From Emergencia timonensis (GTDB lineage: Bacteria > Bacillota > Clostridia > Peptostreptococcales > Anaerovoracaceae), in assembly GCF_900086585.1 (NCBI RefSeq), contig NZ_FLKM01000008.1:496001-560000 (forward strand): a DNA stretch of 64,000 bases, written 5' to 3'. Position numbers and translations under genes: made by a program. Positions within the stretch are counted from its first letter, which is position 1. Every line of letters starts with the position of its first letter. Of this stretch, positions 41,686 through 50,822 are shown piece after piece. The notes under the pieces were generated by a model that was not told the DNA's origin, searched no databases, and saw only the letters and a program-made list of their open reading frames with translations.

Positions 41686-43227
41686 GGTTTCATTAGCGTT
41701 TACGTTCACTGACAGTACTTTTGTCACAGTTTGATACGGCGTGTATTGATTCTTAATAGAATATTGAATCTTATATTCGCCAGTCTGATTGAAAGTGTAG
41801 GCTTTTGCCTCACTTTGGGTATAACTGGTGTATTCCGTTTCCCCTGGAGCTAGAATACTGACCTTTACGCGACTTGTGACGTCTTTCCCATTATGTACTG
41901 CGGATACGCCCTCAAAGGCGTTGACGGCACCTATAAGGACGGTCCTGTCCGCAGGAATTGTGAGAACAGGCTTTTTGTTGACGGCACCTTGTTTTACGGT
42001 GATTTTAATCGTTTTTGTGGCCGCTTTGTATGGAGAGTACTTGTTTTTGACCACATATTTTACATAGTATGTCCCGGTCTTGCTGAAGACATATTTTTTG
42101 GCGCTGGCATTGGAGTAAACCCTATATTCGCTGCTGCCAGGCGCTTTGATATGTGTTTTTATGGCAGACGTTCTGCTGGCAGAAGCCTGCTTTGCGGTTA
42201 CCTTGCCTAGTGCGTTTTTGTCACCCCAGGTTACAGTGCGGTTCTTTGCGCCTGATATGACCGGCGCTTTTAAATTATCGACCACTTTGATTTTAACGAT
42301 CTTGGATGCAGACTTGCTGTACGGATCGTTAACGGTATAAGTAACTTTATATGTACCCAGAGACTTGGTCGTAAAAGACGCCTTCACATATTTTTTCTTT
42401 GTGGAAGAATACTTCTGCACCTTGCTGACCTTGATTCTGGACTTCAGATTCATGAAGGTATTTGGATCTTTTGCATTGACGTAGGATTTCAGGTCGTACT
42501 TACTGCCGTACTGCACGTTTAATTTCTTCTTAGAAGATACAGTGATTACTGGCTTTCGTATCTTAAAATACGGATTAGCCGGATCTGGATCTGTCGGGTC
42601 CCAGTAGGCATAACGGCTCTGAGACACCTTAATTGGCTTAGGTTTTCCCAGCGGACCTGAAGTAGCGCTTCTGTAGACTGTAACCTTGGTTCCCACTTTG
42701 CAGTTGTTATAAATCCATTTCGCATCCATGACCGAAAGCCTGATACAGCCGTGAGAGGCGGCGCTCCCTAACAAGTTGAACTGACTAGTCACCTGAGTAT
42801 TTTTTTTGTAGCAGTCTTTGTAATATACCGAATGAAACAAAATATCCTCGGTGATGTGTGTGCAGTATTGACCGTAAACGTCGTTCATCAGCGCACCCCA
42901 GCGCCATTTCCCCTGTGTATAAAAAGTCCCCTTTGGTGTGGTGCCGCCTAATCCTGTAGAACAGAGCATCGCCCTGACCGGCTTCCACTTTCCATCAATC
43001 TTTTTATAAGCGGATACGACATTTCGTTGTTCATTGACTTTCAGCCAGTATTTACCTGTATAGGTAGCGGCATTTGAAACGGATACGACATTTCGTTGTT
43101 CATTGACTTTCAGCCAGTATTTACCTGTATAGGTAGCGGCATTTGAAACGGATACGCTGCTGAATACAATGGAGAATACCAGTGTCAGTATCAGCAATAT
43201 GCTGAGTGTTTTTTCCCTTTTCATCAT
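41683..43227 (-). CDS. Secreted L,D-transpeptidase (YkuD) with Ig-like repeats
   Basis: The 514-residue protein has a signal peptide (cleavage near SNAA, residue 30) and a YkuD catalytic domain (residues 50-200) with the active site SHGCIRLS. Three related beta-sandwich repeats of about 90 residues follow (each closing with a TGTYYVKYVVKN-like strand). It cross-links peptidoglycan at meso-diaminopimelate. The N-terminus contains an exact 23-residue duplication (SVSNAATYTGKYWLKVNEQR core), so the signal-cleavage region occurs twice. The structured repeat at 43262-43391 lies upstream of its start. Confidence 0.88.
   Translation of the reverse strand: MMKREKTLSILLILTLVFSIVFSSVSVSNAATYTGKYWLKVNEQRNVVSVSNAATYTGKYWLKVNEQRNVVSAYKKIDGKWKPVRAMLCSTGLGGTTPKGTFYTQGKWRWGALMNDVYGQYCTHITEDILFHSVYYKDCYKKNTQVTSQFNLLGSAASHGCIRLSVMDAKWIYNNCKVGTKVTVYRSATSGPLGKPKPIKVSQSRYAYWDPTDPDPANPYFKIRKPVITVSSKKKLNVQYGSKYDLKSYVNAKDPNTFMNLKSRIKVSKVQKYSSTKKKYVKASFTTKSLGTYKVTYTVNDPYSKSASKIVKIKVVDNLKAPVISGAKNRTVTWGDKNALGKVTAKQASASRTSAIKTHIKAPGSSEYRVYSNASAKKYVFSKTGTYYVKYVVKNKYSPYKAATKTIKITVKQGAVNKKPVLTIPADRTVLIGAVNAFEGVSAVHNGKDVTSRVKVSILAPGETEYTSYTQSEAKAYTFNQTGEYKIQYSIKNQYTPYQTVTKVLSVNVNANET
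43012..43149. repeat. Exact 69-bp tandem duplication inside the L,D-transpeptidase gene
   Basis: The 69 bases 43012-43080 are repeated without change at 43081-43149, in frame (23 codons). GGATACG, the first seven bases of the unit, follows the second copy, so slippage or homologous expansion is likely. Confidence 0.95.
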
Positions 43228-43261
43228 CTCTTTTTCCCCTATAAATATTTATGATTTTCCC

Positions 43262-43391
43262 TTACGGCAACGCCGTAAAGATTGTGGAACCATTATACCA
43301 TGTGCATCCTTTCAAAAATAGAATCACAGCACATGATTCAATGGTTCCAACCTAACGATAACATCGAAAGATCGTGGAACCATTATACCAT
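43262..43391. repeat. Structured repeat locus 2 (covarying hairpins, competing strand)
   Basis: Plus-strand order: hairpin TTACGGC-AAC-GCCGTAA (43262-43278); GGAACCATT (43286-43294), ATAC, CATGTGC (43299-43305); a 23-nt loop; GCACATG (43329-43335), ATTC, AATGGTTCC (43340-43348); hairpin CGAT-AAC-ATCG (43356-43366); and a second GGAACCATTATACCAT (43376-43391). The layout, the AAC loops, the ATAC/ATTC internal loop and the AAAATAGAATC loop core equal those at 26369-26503, while all stems differ by compensating changes. Minus-strand TGGTATAAT elements face the L,D-transpeptidase gene. Confidence 0.8.
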
Positions 43392-43825
43392 TTTTGCTCT
43401 AAGACAGTATAGAAAAAATCGAAATAAATATGGAAGATTTGTATATTTATTAAAAATTCCCCTTGCCTTATTCTGAAATCATGCTTTTTAGCTTTGTTTT
43501 TTTGCATGTACAATCAGCCTGGGAGAAAAAACTCACGCCGCCCTGTATTTTCAATCCTTTTACACACAGACGCATTGTATTTAATAAATATACAGGGTAA
43601 AGTGTTAATAGACTAAAGTTTTAAAGGGGAAAAATAAAAGGAGAAACTGGTAAAGAATTTTCTGAAATTATGCTTGAAAAGCTGATATTTTTAGCTTTTT
43701 TAGTAAAAAAGTATGGAGTTATATTCTGAAAAATTGTATAATATTAGTTATCAAAAAAACAAAGTGATTAGTTAATTATTATGCATTACCGCGCATAAAG
43801 ATTTAAAGGAAATGGAGAGATTACT
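43392..43825. other. AT-rich region upstream of hutH
   Basis: No gene is visible. A terminator-like hairpin, AAAAGCT (43677-43683) with AGCTTTT (43693-43699) and a T-tract, lies 125 bp upstream of hutH. A TATAAT at 43737-43742, without a convincing -35, is the likely hut promoter -10. TCTGAAATYATGCTT occurs twice (near 43472 and 43661). Confidence 0.5.
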
Positions 43826-45367
43826 ATGGCAGTTGTTATCAACGGACGTGACCTCACAGTTGAGGAAGTCATTCGCGTTTGCCGCGGAGATGAAAAAGTA
43901 GAAATTGCCCCTGAGGCACAGAAAGCAATACAGAAAGCAAGAGATTATATTGAAAAAAAACTGGAAGAAGGCGCCGTCATTTATGGCTTAACTACTGGTT
44001 TTGGTAAATTTGCTAATGTGTTGATTTCTAAAGAAGAAACGGCAGATCTGCAGAGGAATTTGATTATCAGCCATACCTGTGCTCTCGGGGAACCGTATCC
44101 GAGACAGTATGTGAGAGCAGCAATGCTGCTTCGTTGCAACGCTTTATCCAGAGGAAATTCAGGTATCCGTCTTTCCACGGTGCAGACTATGGTGGATATG
44201 CTGAATGCTGGGGTACATCCGGTCATTCCAAGAAAGGGTTCCCTTGGCGCTTCTGGCGACCTTGCCCCACTTTCCCATATTGCATTGGGCCTGATTGGAC
44301 TTGGCAAGGTAGAGTATAAAGGCGAGACGGTAGATGCGGCAGAGGCTCTGAAAGACGCTGGTATTACACCGGTCGAGTTAGCGGCAAAAGAGGGCCTGGC
44401 CCTCAATAACGGCACACAGATGATGACCGCGGTAGGGGTCAATGTGCTCTGGGATGCCATGCGTCTGCTCAAGGTTGCTGATATCGCGACAGCTATGACG
44501 GCTGAAGCCTTGCATGGAATTACCAAGGCATATGACCCAAAGGTTCAAGAACTGAGAGGCCACGAAGGCCAGAAGATCGTAGCAGAAAATTTGCTAACCC
44601 TATTAGACGGCAGTAAGAATGCCTTTGATGTTCAGCCGACTAAAGTACAGGATCCGTATTCCCTGAGATGTATCCCGCAGGTTCACGGTGCATCGAGAGA
44701 TGCCATCAAATATGTGTATGACGTCGTATCAAAAGAAATTAACGCAGTGACAGATAACCCGCTGGTATTCCCAGACGAGGATGAAGTCATCTCAGGCGGA
44801 AACTTCCACGGACAGCCCATGGCGCTGGCCTTCGATTTCATGAAGATGGCTATTTCTGAGCTGGCGGACGTCTCTGAGAGAAGAGCGGAGAGATTGATCA
44901 ATCCAGCCCTTTCAGAAGGACTGCCAGGCTTTCTCACAAAGCATGGCGGCGTCTGCTCTGGCTTTATGATTGCCCAGTATGCGGCGGCATCTATGGTTTC
45001 AGAGAATAAGGTGTATGACCATCCAGCCTGCGTCGATTCGATTCCTTCCTCTGGAAACCAGGAAGACCATGTTTCCATGGGTACCACTTCTGCCAGAACA
45101 GCAGCAATGGTTCTCGACAATGCGCAAAAAGTGATCGGCATCGAGCTGGCATCTGCTGCACAGGGCATCTGGCTCAGAGAAGAGATTGGCGAGAGTAAGG
45201 TGGAAAATCTTGCGCCTGCCACAAAAGCTGCCTACGATTACATCAGAACGCTGTCTGATCCAATCGATCAGGACATCATCATGCACGACGAATTAGTCAA
45301 ATTCGATGAAATGATCAAAGACAACAGTCTGCTCGAAGCAGTAGAAAAAGTCGTCACATTAAAATAA
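43826..45367 (+). CDS. hutH: Histidine ammonia-lyase
   Basis: The 513-residue protein is full length. The MIO cofactor triad Ala142-Ser143-Gly144 in GSLGASGDLAPLSH has the same numbering as well-studied HutH enzymes, and GLTTGFG near residue 55 supplies the active-site Tyr. It removes ammonia from histidine to give urocanate in the cytoplasm. It is the first gene of the hut operon and has a GGAGAG site. The AT-rich 340-bp region upstream should hold the promoter. Confidence 0.96.
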   Translation: MAVVINGRDLTVEEVIRVCRGDEKVEIAPEAQKAIQKARDYIEKKLEEGAVIYGLTTGFGKFANVLISKEETADLQRNLIISHTCALGEPYPRQYVRAAMLLRCNALSRGNSGIRLSTVQTMVDMLNAGVHPVIPRKGSLGASGDLAPLSHIALGLIGLGKVEYKGETVDAAEALKDAGITPVELAAKEGLALNNGTQMMTAVGVNVLWDAMRLLKVADIATAMTAEALHGITKAYDPKVQELRGHEGQKIVAENLLTLLDGSKNAFDVQPTKVQDPYSLRCIPQVHGASRDAIKYVYDVVSKEINAVTDNPLVFPDEDEVISGGNFHGQPMALAFDFMKMAISELADVSERRAERLINPALSEGLPGFLTKHGGVCSGFMIAQYAAASMVSENKVYDHPACVDSIPSSGNQEDHVSMGTTSARTAAMVLDNAQKVIGIELASAAQGIWLREEIGESKVENLAPATKAAYDYIRTLSDPIDQDIIMHDELVKFDEMIKDNSLLEAVEKVVTLK

Positions 45368-45408
45368 ATAAAATATCAATTAGAATTTTTATAGAAGGAG
45401 GATTTAAG

Positions 45409-47433
45409 ATGCTTGATAATAAAACAATTGCAGGCGCTATGACCATCAAATTGGATGCGGAATATCCTGACTATCCAGAGTTTGAGGAGGGAATCAGAAG
45501 AGCGCCGGACAGAGGTTTCAGACTGACTAAGGCGCAGACGAAGATCGCACTGAAAAACGCCCTTCGCTACGTACCAGAAGAACTGCACGAGAAACTGGCT
45601 CCTGAGTTTATGGAAGAGCTGACTACACGTGGCAGAATTTATGCCTACAGATACAGACCGACAGGCAGAATGTATGGGAAGCCAATTGACGAGTACAAGG
45701 GCAAATGCCTGGCAGGCAAAGCGTTCCAGGTCATGATTGAAAACAATCTGGACTTCGACGTTGCGCTGTATCCTTACGAACTGGTTACATATGGTGAAAC
45801 CGGTCAGGTCTGCCAAAACTGGCTGCAGTATAGATTGATTAAAAAGTACTTAGAGGAATTGACGGAGGATCAGACCCTGGTAGTAGAGTCAGGCCACCCT
45901 TTGGGGCTTTTCCCATCAAAACCGACAGCGCCGAGAGTCATCATCACCAACTCCATCATGGTCGGACAGTATGACAATCTGGACGATTGGGAAATCGCAG
46001 AGGAGATGGGCGTTGCAAACTATGGACAGATGACAGCCGGCGGCTGGATGTACATCGGACCACAGGGTATCGTACATGGCACCTTCAATACGATTCTCAA
46101 CGCAGGCAGAAAGTACTTAGGTGTAGCAGAACAGGGAGACTTGGCAGGACATACCTTTGTATCCTCCGGGCTTGGCGGCATGAGCGGCGCACAGCCAAAG
46201 GCGGCCAACATCGCCAATGCTGTAGGCATCTTTGCCGAGGTGGACTATTCCAGAATCGAAACGAGACACAGCCAGGGCTGGGTTGACGTTGTCATGGACG
46301 ATATCGACGAGATCTTCAGGACAGCGAACGAAAAACTGGCTGCAAAGGAAAGCATTACTATCGCTTATCACGGTAACATCGTAGATCTCTTAGAGGCGGC
46401 AGTAGAAAAGAACTTCCACATCGACCTACTTTCAGACCAGACTTCCTGCCATAACGTATACAATGGAGGTTACTGCCCGGCGGGTCTGACCTTTGATCAG
46501 AGAACAGAACTGCTTCACGAAGACAGAGATTTATTCTGTAAGAAGGTGGATGAGACCTTGCACAGACATTATCATGCCATCAAAACATTGACAGAGAATG
46601 GAACCTATTTCTTTGATTATGGGAATTCTTTTATGAAAGCAATGTACGATGCCGGCATCAAAGAAATCTCTAAGAACGGACGCGACGACAAGGACGGATT
46701 TATCTGGCCTTCTTATGTAGAAGATATTATGGGACCGATTCTCTTTGACTACGGCTATGGACCGTTCAGATGGGTCTGCCTGTCAAGAAAGCCAGAAGAT
46801 CTGGATGCGACAGACAAGGCTGCCATGGACTGCATCAATCCTGAGAGAAGAGCCCAAGACAGAGACAACTGGGTATGGGTGAGAGACGCAAAGAAGAACA
46901 AACTAGTTGTAGGAACCCAGGCAAGAATCCTCTATCAGGATGCAGAAGGCAGAAGAGATATCGCCTTGGCATTCAACAAACTGGTCAGAGAGGGCAAATG
47001 CGGACCGATTATGATGGGAAGAGACCACCACGACGTATCCGGTACCGACTCCCCATTCAGAGAGACTTCCAATATCAAAGACGGCTCCAATGTCATGGCA
47101 GACATGGCTGTACAGTGCTTTGCCGGAAATGCGGCAAGAGGCATGTCCCTCTGTGCGCTGCATAACGGCGGCGGTGTTGGCATCGGCAAGGCCATCAACG
47201 GCGGTTTTGGCCTGCTTCTGGACGGAAGCGAAAGAGTAGACGAAATCATCAACTCCGCGATGATGTGGGACGTCATGGGCGGCGTTGCCAGAAGAAACTG
47301 GGCGAGAAACGAAAATGCCGTTTCTACCTCAGTAGAATACAACAAGAATTACGACGGCAAAGGCCATATCACCATTCCATATATGGCCGACGAAGATCTC
47401 GTTGACAAGATGGTAGACGAATTTGTAAAATAA
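45409..47433 (+). CDS. hutU: Urocanate hydratase
   Basis: The 674-residue protein belongs to the longer urocanate hydratase clade; the proteobacterial form is about 555 residues. It carries the NAD-binding region (FVSSGLGGMSGAQPKAANIA) and the conserved DQTSCHNVYNGGYCP segment with the active-site Cys. It adds water to urocanate with tightly bound NAD to give imidazolonepropionate. AGAAGGAGG precedes the start, 41 bp after hutH. Confidence 0.95.
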   Translation: MLDNKTIAGAMTIKLDAEYPDYPEFEEGIRRAPDRGFRLTKAQTKIALKNALRYVPEELHEKLAPEFMEELTTRGRIYAYRYRPTGRMYGKPIDEYKGKCLAGKAFQVMIENNLDFDVALYPYELVTYGETGQVCQNWLQYRLIKKYLEELTEDQTLVVESGHPLGLFPSKPTAPRVIITNSIMVGQYDNLDDWEIAEEMGVANYGQMTAGGWMYIGPQGIVHGTFNTILNAGRKYLGVAEQGDLAGHTFVSSGLGGMSGAQPKAANIANAVGIFAEVDYSRIETRHSQGWVDVVMDDIDEIFRTANEKLAAKESITIAYHGNIVDLLEAAVEKNFHIDLLSDQTSCHNVYNGGYCPAGLTFDQRTELLHEDRDLFCKKVDETLHRHYHAIKTLTENGTYFFDYGNSFMKAMYDAGIKEISKNGRDDKDGFIWPSYVEDIMGPILFDYGYGPFRWVCLSRKPEDLDATDKAAMDCINPERRAQDRDNWVWVRDAKKNKLVVGTQARILYQDAEGRRDIALAFNKLVREGKCGPIMMGRDHHDVSGTDSPFRETSNIKDGSNVMADMAVQCFAGNAARGMSLCALHNGGGVGIGKAINGGFGLLLDGSERVDEIINSAMMWDVMGGVARRNWARNENAVSTSVEYNKNYDGKGHITIPYMADEDLVDKMVDEFVK

Positions 47434-47445
47434 GATAAAAGCTGA

Positions 47446-47473
47446 CGAGAGGCTGTATTTGTGCAGTCTCTCG
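47446..47473 (+). other. Hairpin between hutU and the HD-hydrolase gene
   Basis: CGAGAGGCTG (47446-47455) and CAGTCTCTCG (47464-47473) pair over 10 bp with one G-T pair. There is no T-tract, so this is an mRNA processing or stability element more likely than a terminator. Confidence 0.5.
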
Positions 47474-47507
47474 CGGTATTATCACATTACACTTGGAGGA
47501 AAGCAAC

Positions 47508-47948
47508 ATGATTTATACACCTTTAACAGAAGCAGCGATGAAGATGGCATACAGAGGACATCACGGACAGACGGACAAGAGCGGTATCCCGTACATTTTC
47601 CATCCTGCCCATATCGCAGAAGAGATGAGTGACGAGACGACAACGTGTGTTGCACTGCTTCACGACATTCTCGAAGATACCATGTACAAAAAAGCAGACC
47701 TGACAGAAAAGTTTCCGCCGGAAGTTGTAGAAGCAGTCATTCTTCTGACCCACGGAAAAGAAGACTATTACGATTATATCAGAGCGATCAAAAGCAATCC
47801 GATTGCAACAGAAGTAAAAATCGCAGATTTAAAGCATAATTTGGACGAATCTAGAAATGCGCGTTCACGATCCGTTACCATCTCCCAAAAGGGCTGGTAC
47901 AAAGAAAAGTACGAGAGAGCCTTAGAAATTCTTTTGGATGAGAAATAG
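47508..47948 (+). CDS. HD-domain hydrolase of the MESH1/SpoT type
   Basis: The 146-residue single-domain protein has His in YIFHPAHIA, HDILEDT (the HDxxED motif of RelA/SpoT-type hydrolases) and KIADLKHN, the arrangement of small alarmone hydrolases that remove the 3' pyrophosphate from (p)ppGpp using manganese. It sits inside the hut operon between hutU and hutI. GGAGG lies 8 bases before ATG 47508. Why an alarmone-hydrolase-like protein is embedded here is unknown; another phosphohydrolase or amidase substrate is possible. Confidence 0.8.
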   Translation: MIYTPLTEAAMKMAYRGHHGQTDKSGIPYIFHPAHIAEEMSDETTTCVALLHDILEDTMYKKADLTEKFPPEVVEAVILLTHGKEDYYDYIRAIKSNPIATEVKIADLKHNLDESRNARSRSVTISQKGWYKEKYERALEILLDEK

Positions 47949-47963
47949 ATAGAGGATAAATAA

Positions 47964-49199
47964 ATGGCGACATTATTAGTAAAAAATATTGGCTGCCTGC
48001 AGACGCCAGTTGGCAGTTACAGCCACAAGGGAAAGCAGCAGGCTGAGAATTTGAAGCTGCAGAATGCTGCAATTTTAATTGAGGACGGCATCATTAAAGA
48101 AATCACCTCCGATGGAATCCTTCCGTCAGAGGCAGAAGACGCAGAAACCGTCATAGACGCTGAAGGGAATTTGGTTACGCCGGGTCTGGTAGAGGGTCAT
48201 ACCCATATGGTCTTCGGCGGCTATCGGCAGAACGAGATTCCCCTTAAACTGAAAGGCGCAGGTTACTTAGACATTCTCAGAGCCGGAGGCGGCATTCTGG
48301 ACACTGTCAGAAAGACCCGAGCGGCAAGTTTTGAGGAGCTTTATCAGAAGACAGAAGGTTTTCTCGATGAGATGATGGGCCTGGGCGTCACTACCTGTGA
48401 AGGAAAAAGCGGCTACGGCCTGGATTTTGACACCGAAGTCAAAATGCTTGAGGTTCTGAAAAAACTCAATGCTGACCATCCGATGGATATCGTGGCTACT
48501 TTTATGGGAGCGCATGCGATTCCAGAGGAGTACAAGGGCAGAGCAGATGAATTTATCAATATGCTCTGTGAAGAATTACTCCCTTATGTGAAAGAACACG
48601 GCTTGGCGGAGTTTGCCGACGTGTTTACAGAGGATTCCGTCTTTAACTATGAGCAGAGCAAGAAGTATTTGGAATGCGCCAAAGCCTGCGGCTTTGACCT
48701 GAAGATTCATGCGGACGAGATTGAGGCCATTGGCGGTTCCGTCCTGGCTGGAGAAATGGGTGCGGTTAGTTGTGAGCATTTGATCGCTATCAATGAGGAA
48801 GGCCTCACATCCATGGCAAAGGCGGGAACCACTGCAATGTGTCTGCCGGCCACCTCTTTCTATCTGGGGGCGGACTTTGCACCAGCCAGAAAGATGATCG
48901 AAATGGGCATTCCGGTCGCGATGGCATCGGACTTTAATCCGGGGTCCTGTCCTTCTCTCAACCTGCAGTTCGTCATGAACCTGGGCTGTCTGAAGTACAA
49001 ACTGCTGCCGGAGGAAATTTTGACGGCAGTCACCATCAATCCGGCTTGCGCGATTAACAGAGGTCATCTGGTTGGAACACTGGAACAAGGCAAGCAGGGC
49101 GATTTGGTCATTTGGAATGCGCCGAACATGGAAATGTTATGTTATCGCTTTGGATCCAACTTAGCGTTACAGGTTATAAAGAAAGGAAACTTAGTATAA
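47964..49199 (+). CDS. hutI: Imidazolonepropionase
   Basis: The 411-residue amidohydrolase has the metal-binding HTHMVF motif near residue 80, further His ligands in LKIHADEI and CEHLIAI, and the catalytic Asp in ASDFNPGSCPS. It opens the imidazolone ring of imidazolonepropionate to give N-formiminoglutamate. Its stop codon overlaps the cyclodeaminase start (TAATG). Confidence 0.95.
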   Translation: MATLLVKNIGCLQTPVGSYSHKGKQQAENLKLQNAAILIEDGIIKEITSDGILPSEAEDAETVIDAEGNLVTPGLVEGHTHMVFGGYRQNEIPLKLKGAGYLDILRAGGGILDTVRKTRAASFEELYQKTEGFLDEMMGLGVTTCEGKSGYGLDFDTEVKMLEVLKKLNADHPMDIVATFMGAHAIPEEYKGRADEFINMLCEELLPYVKEHGLAEFADVFTEDSVFNYEQSKKYLECAKACGFDLKIHADEIEAIGGSVLAGEMGAVSCEHLIAINEEGLTSMAKAGTTAMCLPATSFYLGADFAPARKMIEMGIPVAMASDFNPGSCPSLNLQFVMNLGCLKYKLLPEEILTAVTINPACAINRGHLVGTLEQGKQGDLVIWNAPNMEMLCYRFGSNLALQVIKKGNLV

Positions 49200-49825
49200 T
49201 GAAATTAGTTGATATGCAGGTAAAGGAGTATCTCGACGTTTTAAAATCTGACGCGCCGGCGCCAGGCGGCGGTTCTGTCAGCGCCCTTGCCGGAGCTCAG
49301 GGTGTAGGCCTGTTCATGATGGTGGCCGACCTGACCCTTGGTAAGGAAAAGTATGCGGACTATCAAGAAGTATGCAAAAATGCTAAGGAAAAGGGCATGC
49401 CGCTCTACGAAGAGTTAGTAGAGGGCATCGACAAGGACACAGAAGCCTTCAATCTGGTTGCGGCTGCATTTAAAATGCCGAAAACGACAGATGAGGAGAA
49501 AGCGGCCAGAAAGCAAGCCATCGCTGATGGAACCCTGGTTTCTACAGAGGTTCCTTTCAGAACCATGCAGCTGGGTTACGAAGGTCTGATGCTGGCAAAG
49601 ACCATGATTGGCAAGTCTAATCCCAACGCTGCCAGCGACTTAGGCGTCGCTATTCTCAATCTGACGGGCTGCATCAAAGGTGCCTGGCTCAATGTGAAGA
49701 TCAACCTTCCGGGCATCAAGGATGAGGTGAAGGCGAAGTATTATGCAGAAGAGGGGCAGAAGATGTTTGACGAAGCGGACGGCATCGCTCATGAGCTTTA
49801 TAATCAGGTAGCGGAAAGTTTATAA
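49199..49825 (+). CDS. fchA: Formiminotetrahydrofolate cyclodeaminase
   Basis: The 208-residue protein has the cyclodeaminase/cyclohydrolase signature APAPGGGSVSALAGA and is all-helical by composition. It converts 5-formimino-tetrahydrofolate to 5,10-methenyl-tetrahydrofolate and ammonia, delivering the one-carbon unit from histidine to the folate pool. In mammals this is the second half of FTCD; here it is separate and precedes the transferase gene. The start overlaps the hutI stop by one base; AAAGGAA lies inside hutI. Confidence 0.92.
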   Translation: MKLVDMQVKEYLDVLKSDAPAPGGGSVSALAGAQGVGLFMMVADLTLGKEKYADYQEVCKNAKEKGMPLYEELVEGIDKDTEAFNLVAAAFKMPKTTDEEKAARKQAIADGTLVSTEVPFRTMQLGYEGLMLAKTMIGKSNPNAASDLGVAILNLTGCIKGAWLNVKINLPGIKDEVKAKYYAEEGQKMFDEADGIAHELYNQVAESL

Positions 49826-49865
49826 ATTTGATAGTACGACTTGTTCCTATAGGAGGTAAAGAAAA

Positions 49866-50774
49866 ATGGCACAGATTATTGAAAGTATTCCTAACATCAG
49901 TGAGGGAAGAAGACCGGAAGTTATCGAAGCGTGTGTGGATCAGATCAGAACGACACCGGGCTGCACACTGCTGAACTATTCATCCGATGAGAGCCACAAC
50001 AGAACCGTCATCACCTATATCGGTGATGCAAAGGGTGTGGAAGAGGCCAGCGTCAAACTGGTAAAGAAGGCGGCTGAGCTGATCGACCTGACGCAGCATA
50101 CTGGCGAACACCCTAGAATGGGCGCTGTTGACGTGATGCCGTTCCTGGCTATCAAAGACTGCACCACAGAGGATTGCGTGGAGCTTTCCAAAGTCGTGGG
50201 CGCAAGAATTGCAGAGGAAGCAGGCGTACCGGTATTCCTCTATGAATACTCAGCAACTAGGCCAGAGAGACAGAACCTGGTGAAGATCAGAAAAGGACAG
50301 TTCGAAGGCATGGCCGAAAAAGTGCAGGAACCGGATTGGGAACCTGATTTTGGCGGCAGAAAGATCCATCCGACTGCCGGTGTGATGGCTGTAGGCGCCA
50401 GACCGCCTCTCGTCGCATATAATCTGAACCTGAATACTGACGACGTACAGGTTGCCAAAGACATCGCCAAGATCATCAGAGAAAAAGACGGCGGACTCAA
50501 GTGCGTCAAGGCCATGGGCTTTGATATAGAGGACGAAGTGACTGGAAAGAAGTACGCCCAGGTTTCCATCAACATGACCAACTACGAGCAGACGCCGCTG
50601 TACCGTGTGACGGAACTGGTAAAGGCTGAAGCAAAGAGATATGGTGTCGTGGTTACGGGTACAGAAATCATCGGTCTCTGCCCTATGAAAGCGCTGGTCG
50701 ACTCCGCAGAATACTATCTGCAGATAAAAGATTTTGACTTCCACACACAAGTACTTGAAAATCATATTCTATAA
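49866..50774 (+). CDS. ftcD: Glutamate formimidoyltransferase
   Basis: The 302-residue protein has the family start ESIPNISEGRRPEVIEAC, catalytic-region HTGEHPRMGAVDVMPF (with the active-site His) and GLKCVKAMGF. It transfers the formimino group from formiminoglutamate to tetrahydrofolate, releasing glutamate. AGGAGG precedes the start, 40 bp after fchA. With fchA it makes the histidine pathway energy-conserving through the folate route. Confidence 0.95.
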   Translation: MAQIIESIPNISEGRRPEVIEACVDQIRTTPGCTLLNYSSDESHNRTVITYIGDAKGVEEASVKLVKKAAELIDLTQHTGEHPRMGAVDVMPFLAIKDCTTEDCVELSKVVGARIAEEAGVPVFLYEYSATRPERQNLVKIRKGQFEGMAEKVQEPDWEPDFGGRKIHPTAGVMAVGARPPLVAYNLNLNTDDVQVAKDIAKIIREKDGGLKCVKAMGFDIEDEVTGKKYAQVSINMTNYEQTPLYRVTELVKAEAKRYGVVVTGTEIIGLCPMKALVDSAEYYLQIKDFDFHTQVLENHIL

Positions 50775-50822
50775 TGATATAAATATAGGGTAGATAAATT
50801 TTCTAGTAACAAGGAGCGAAAT

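Noticed and set aside
43280..43391. Insertion sequence ends upstream of the L,D-transpeptidase
   Set aside because: No transposase or target duplication is visible; the covarying stems point to a structured element, although a single-strand transposon end remains a possibility.
47446..47473. Terminator splitting the hut operon after hutU
   Set aside because: The stem has no T-tract and the next gene has a good ribosome binding site 35 bp later with no promoter visible.
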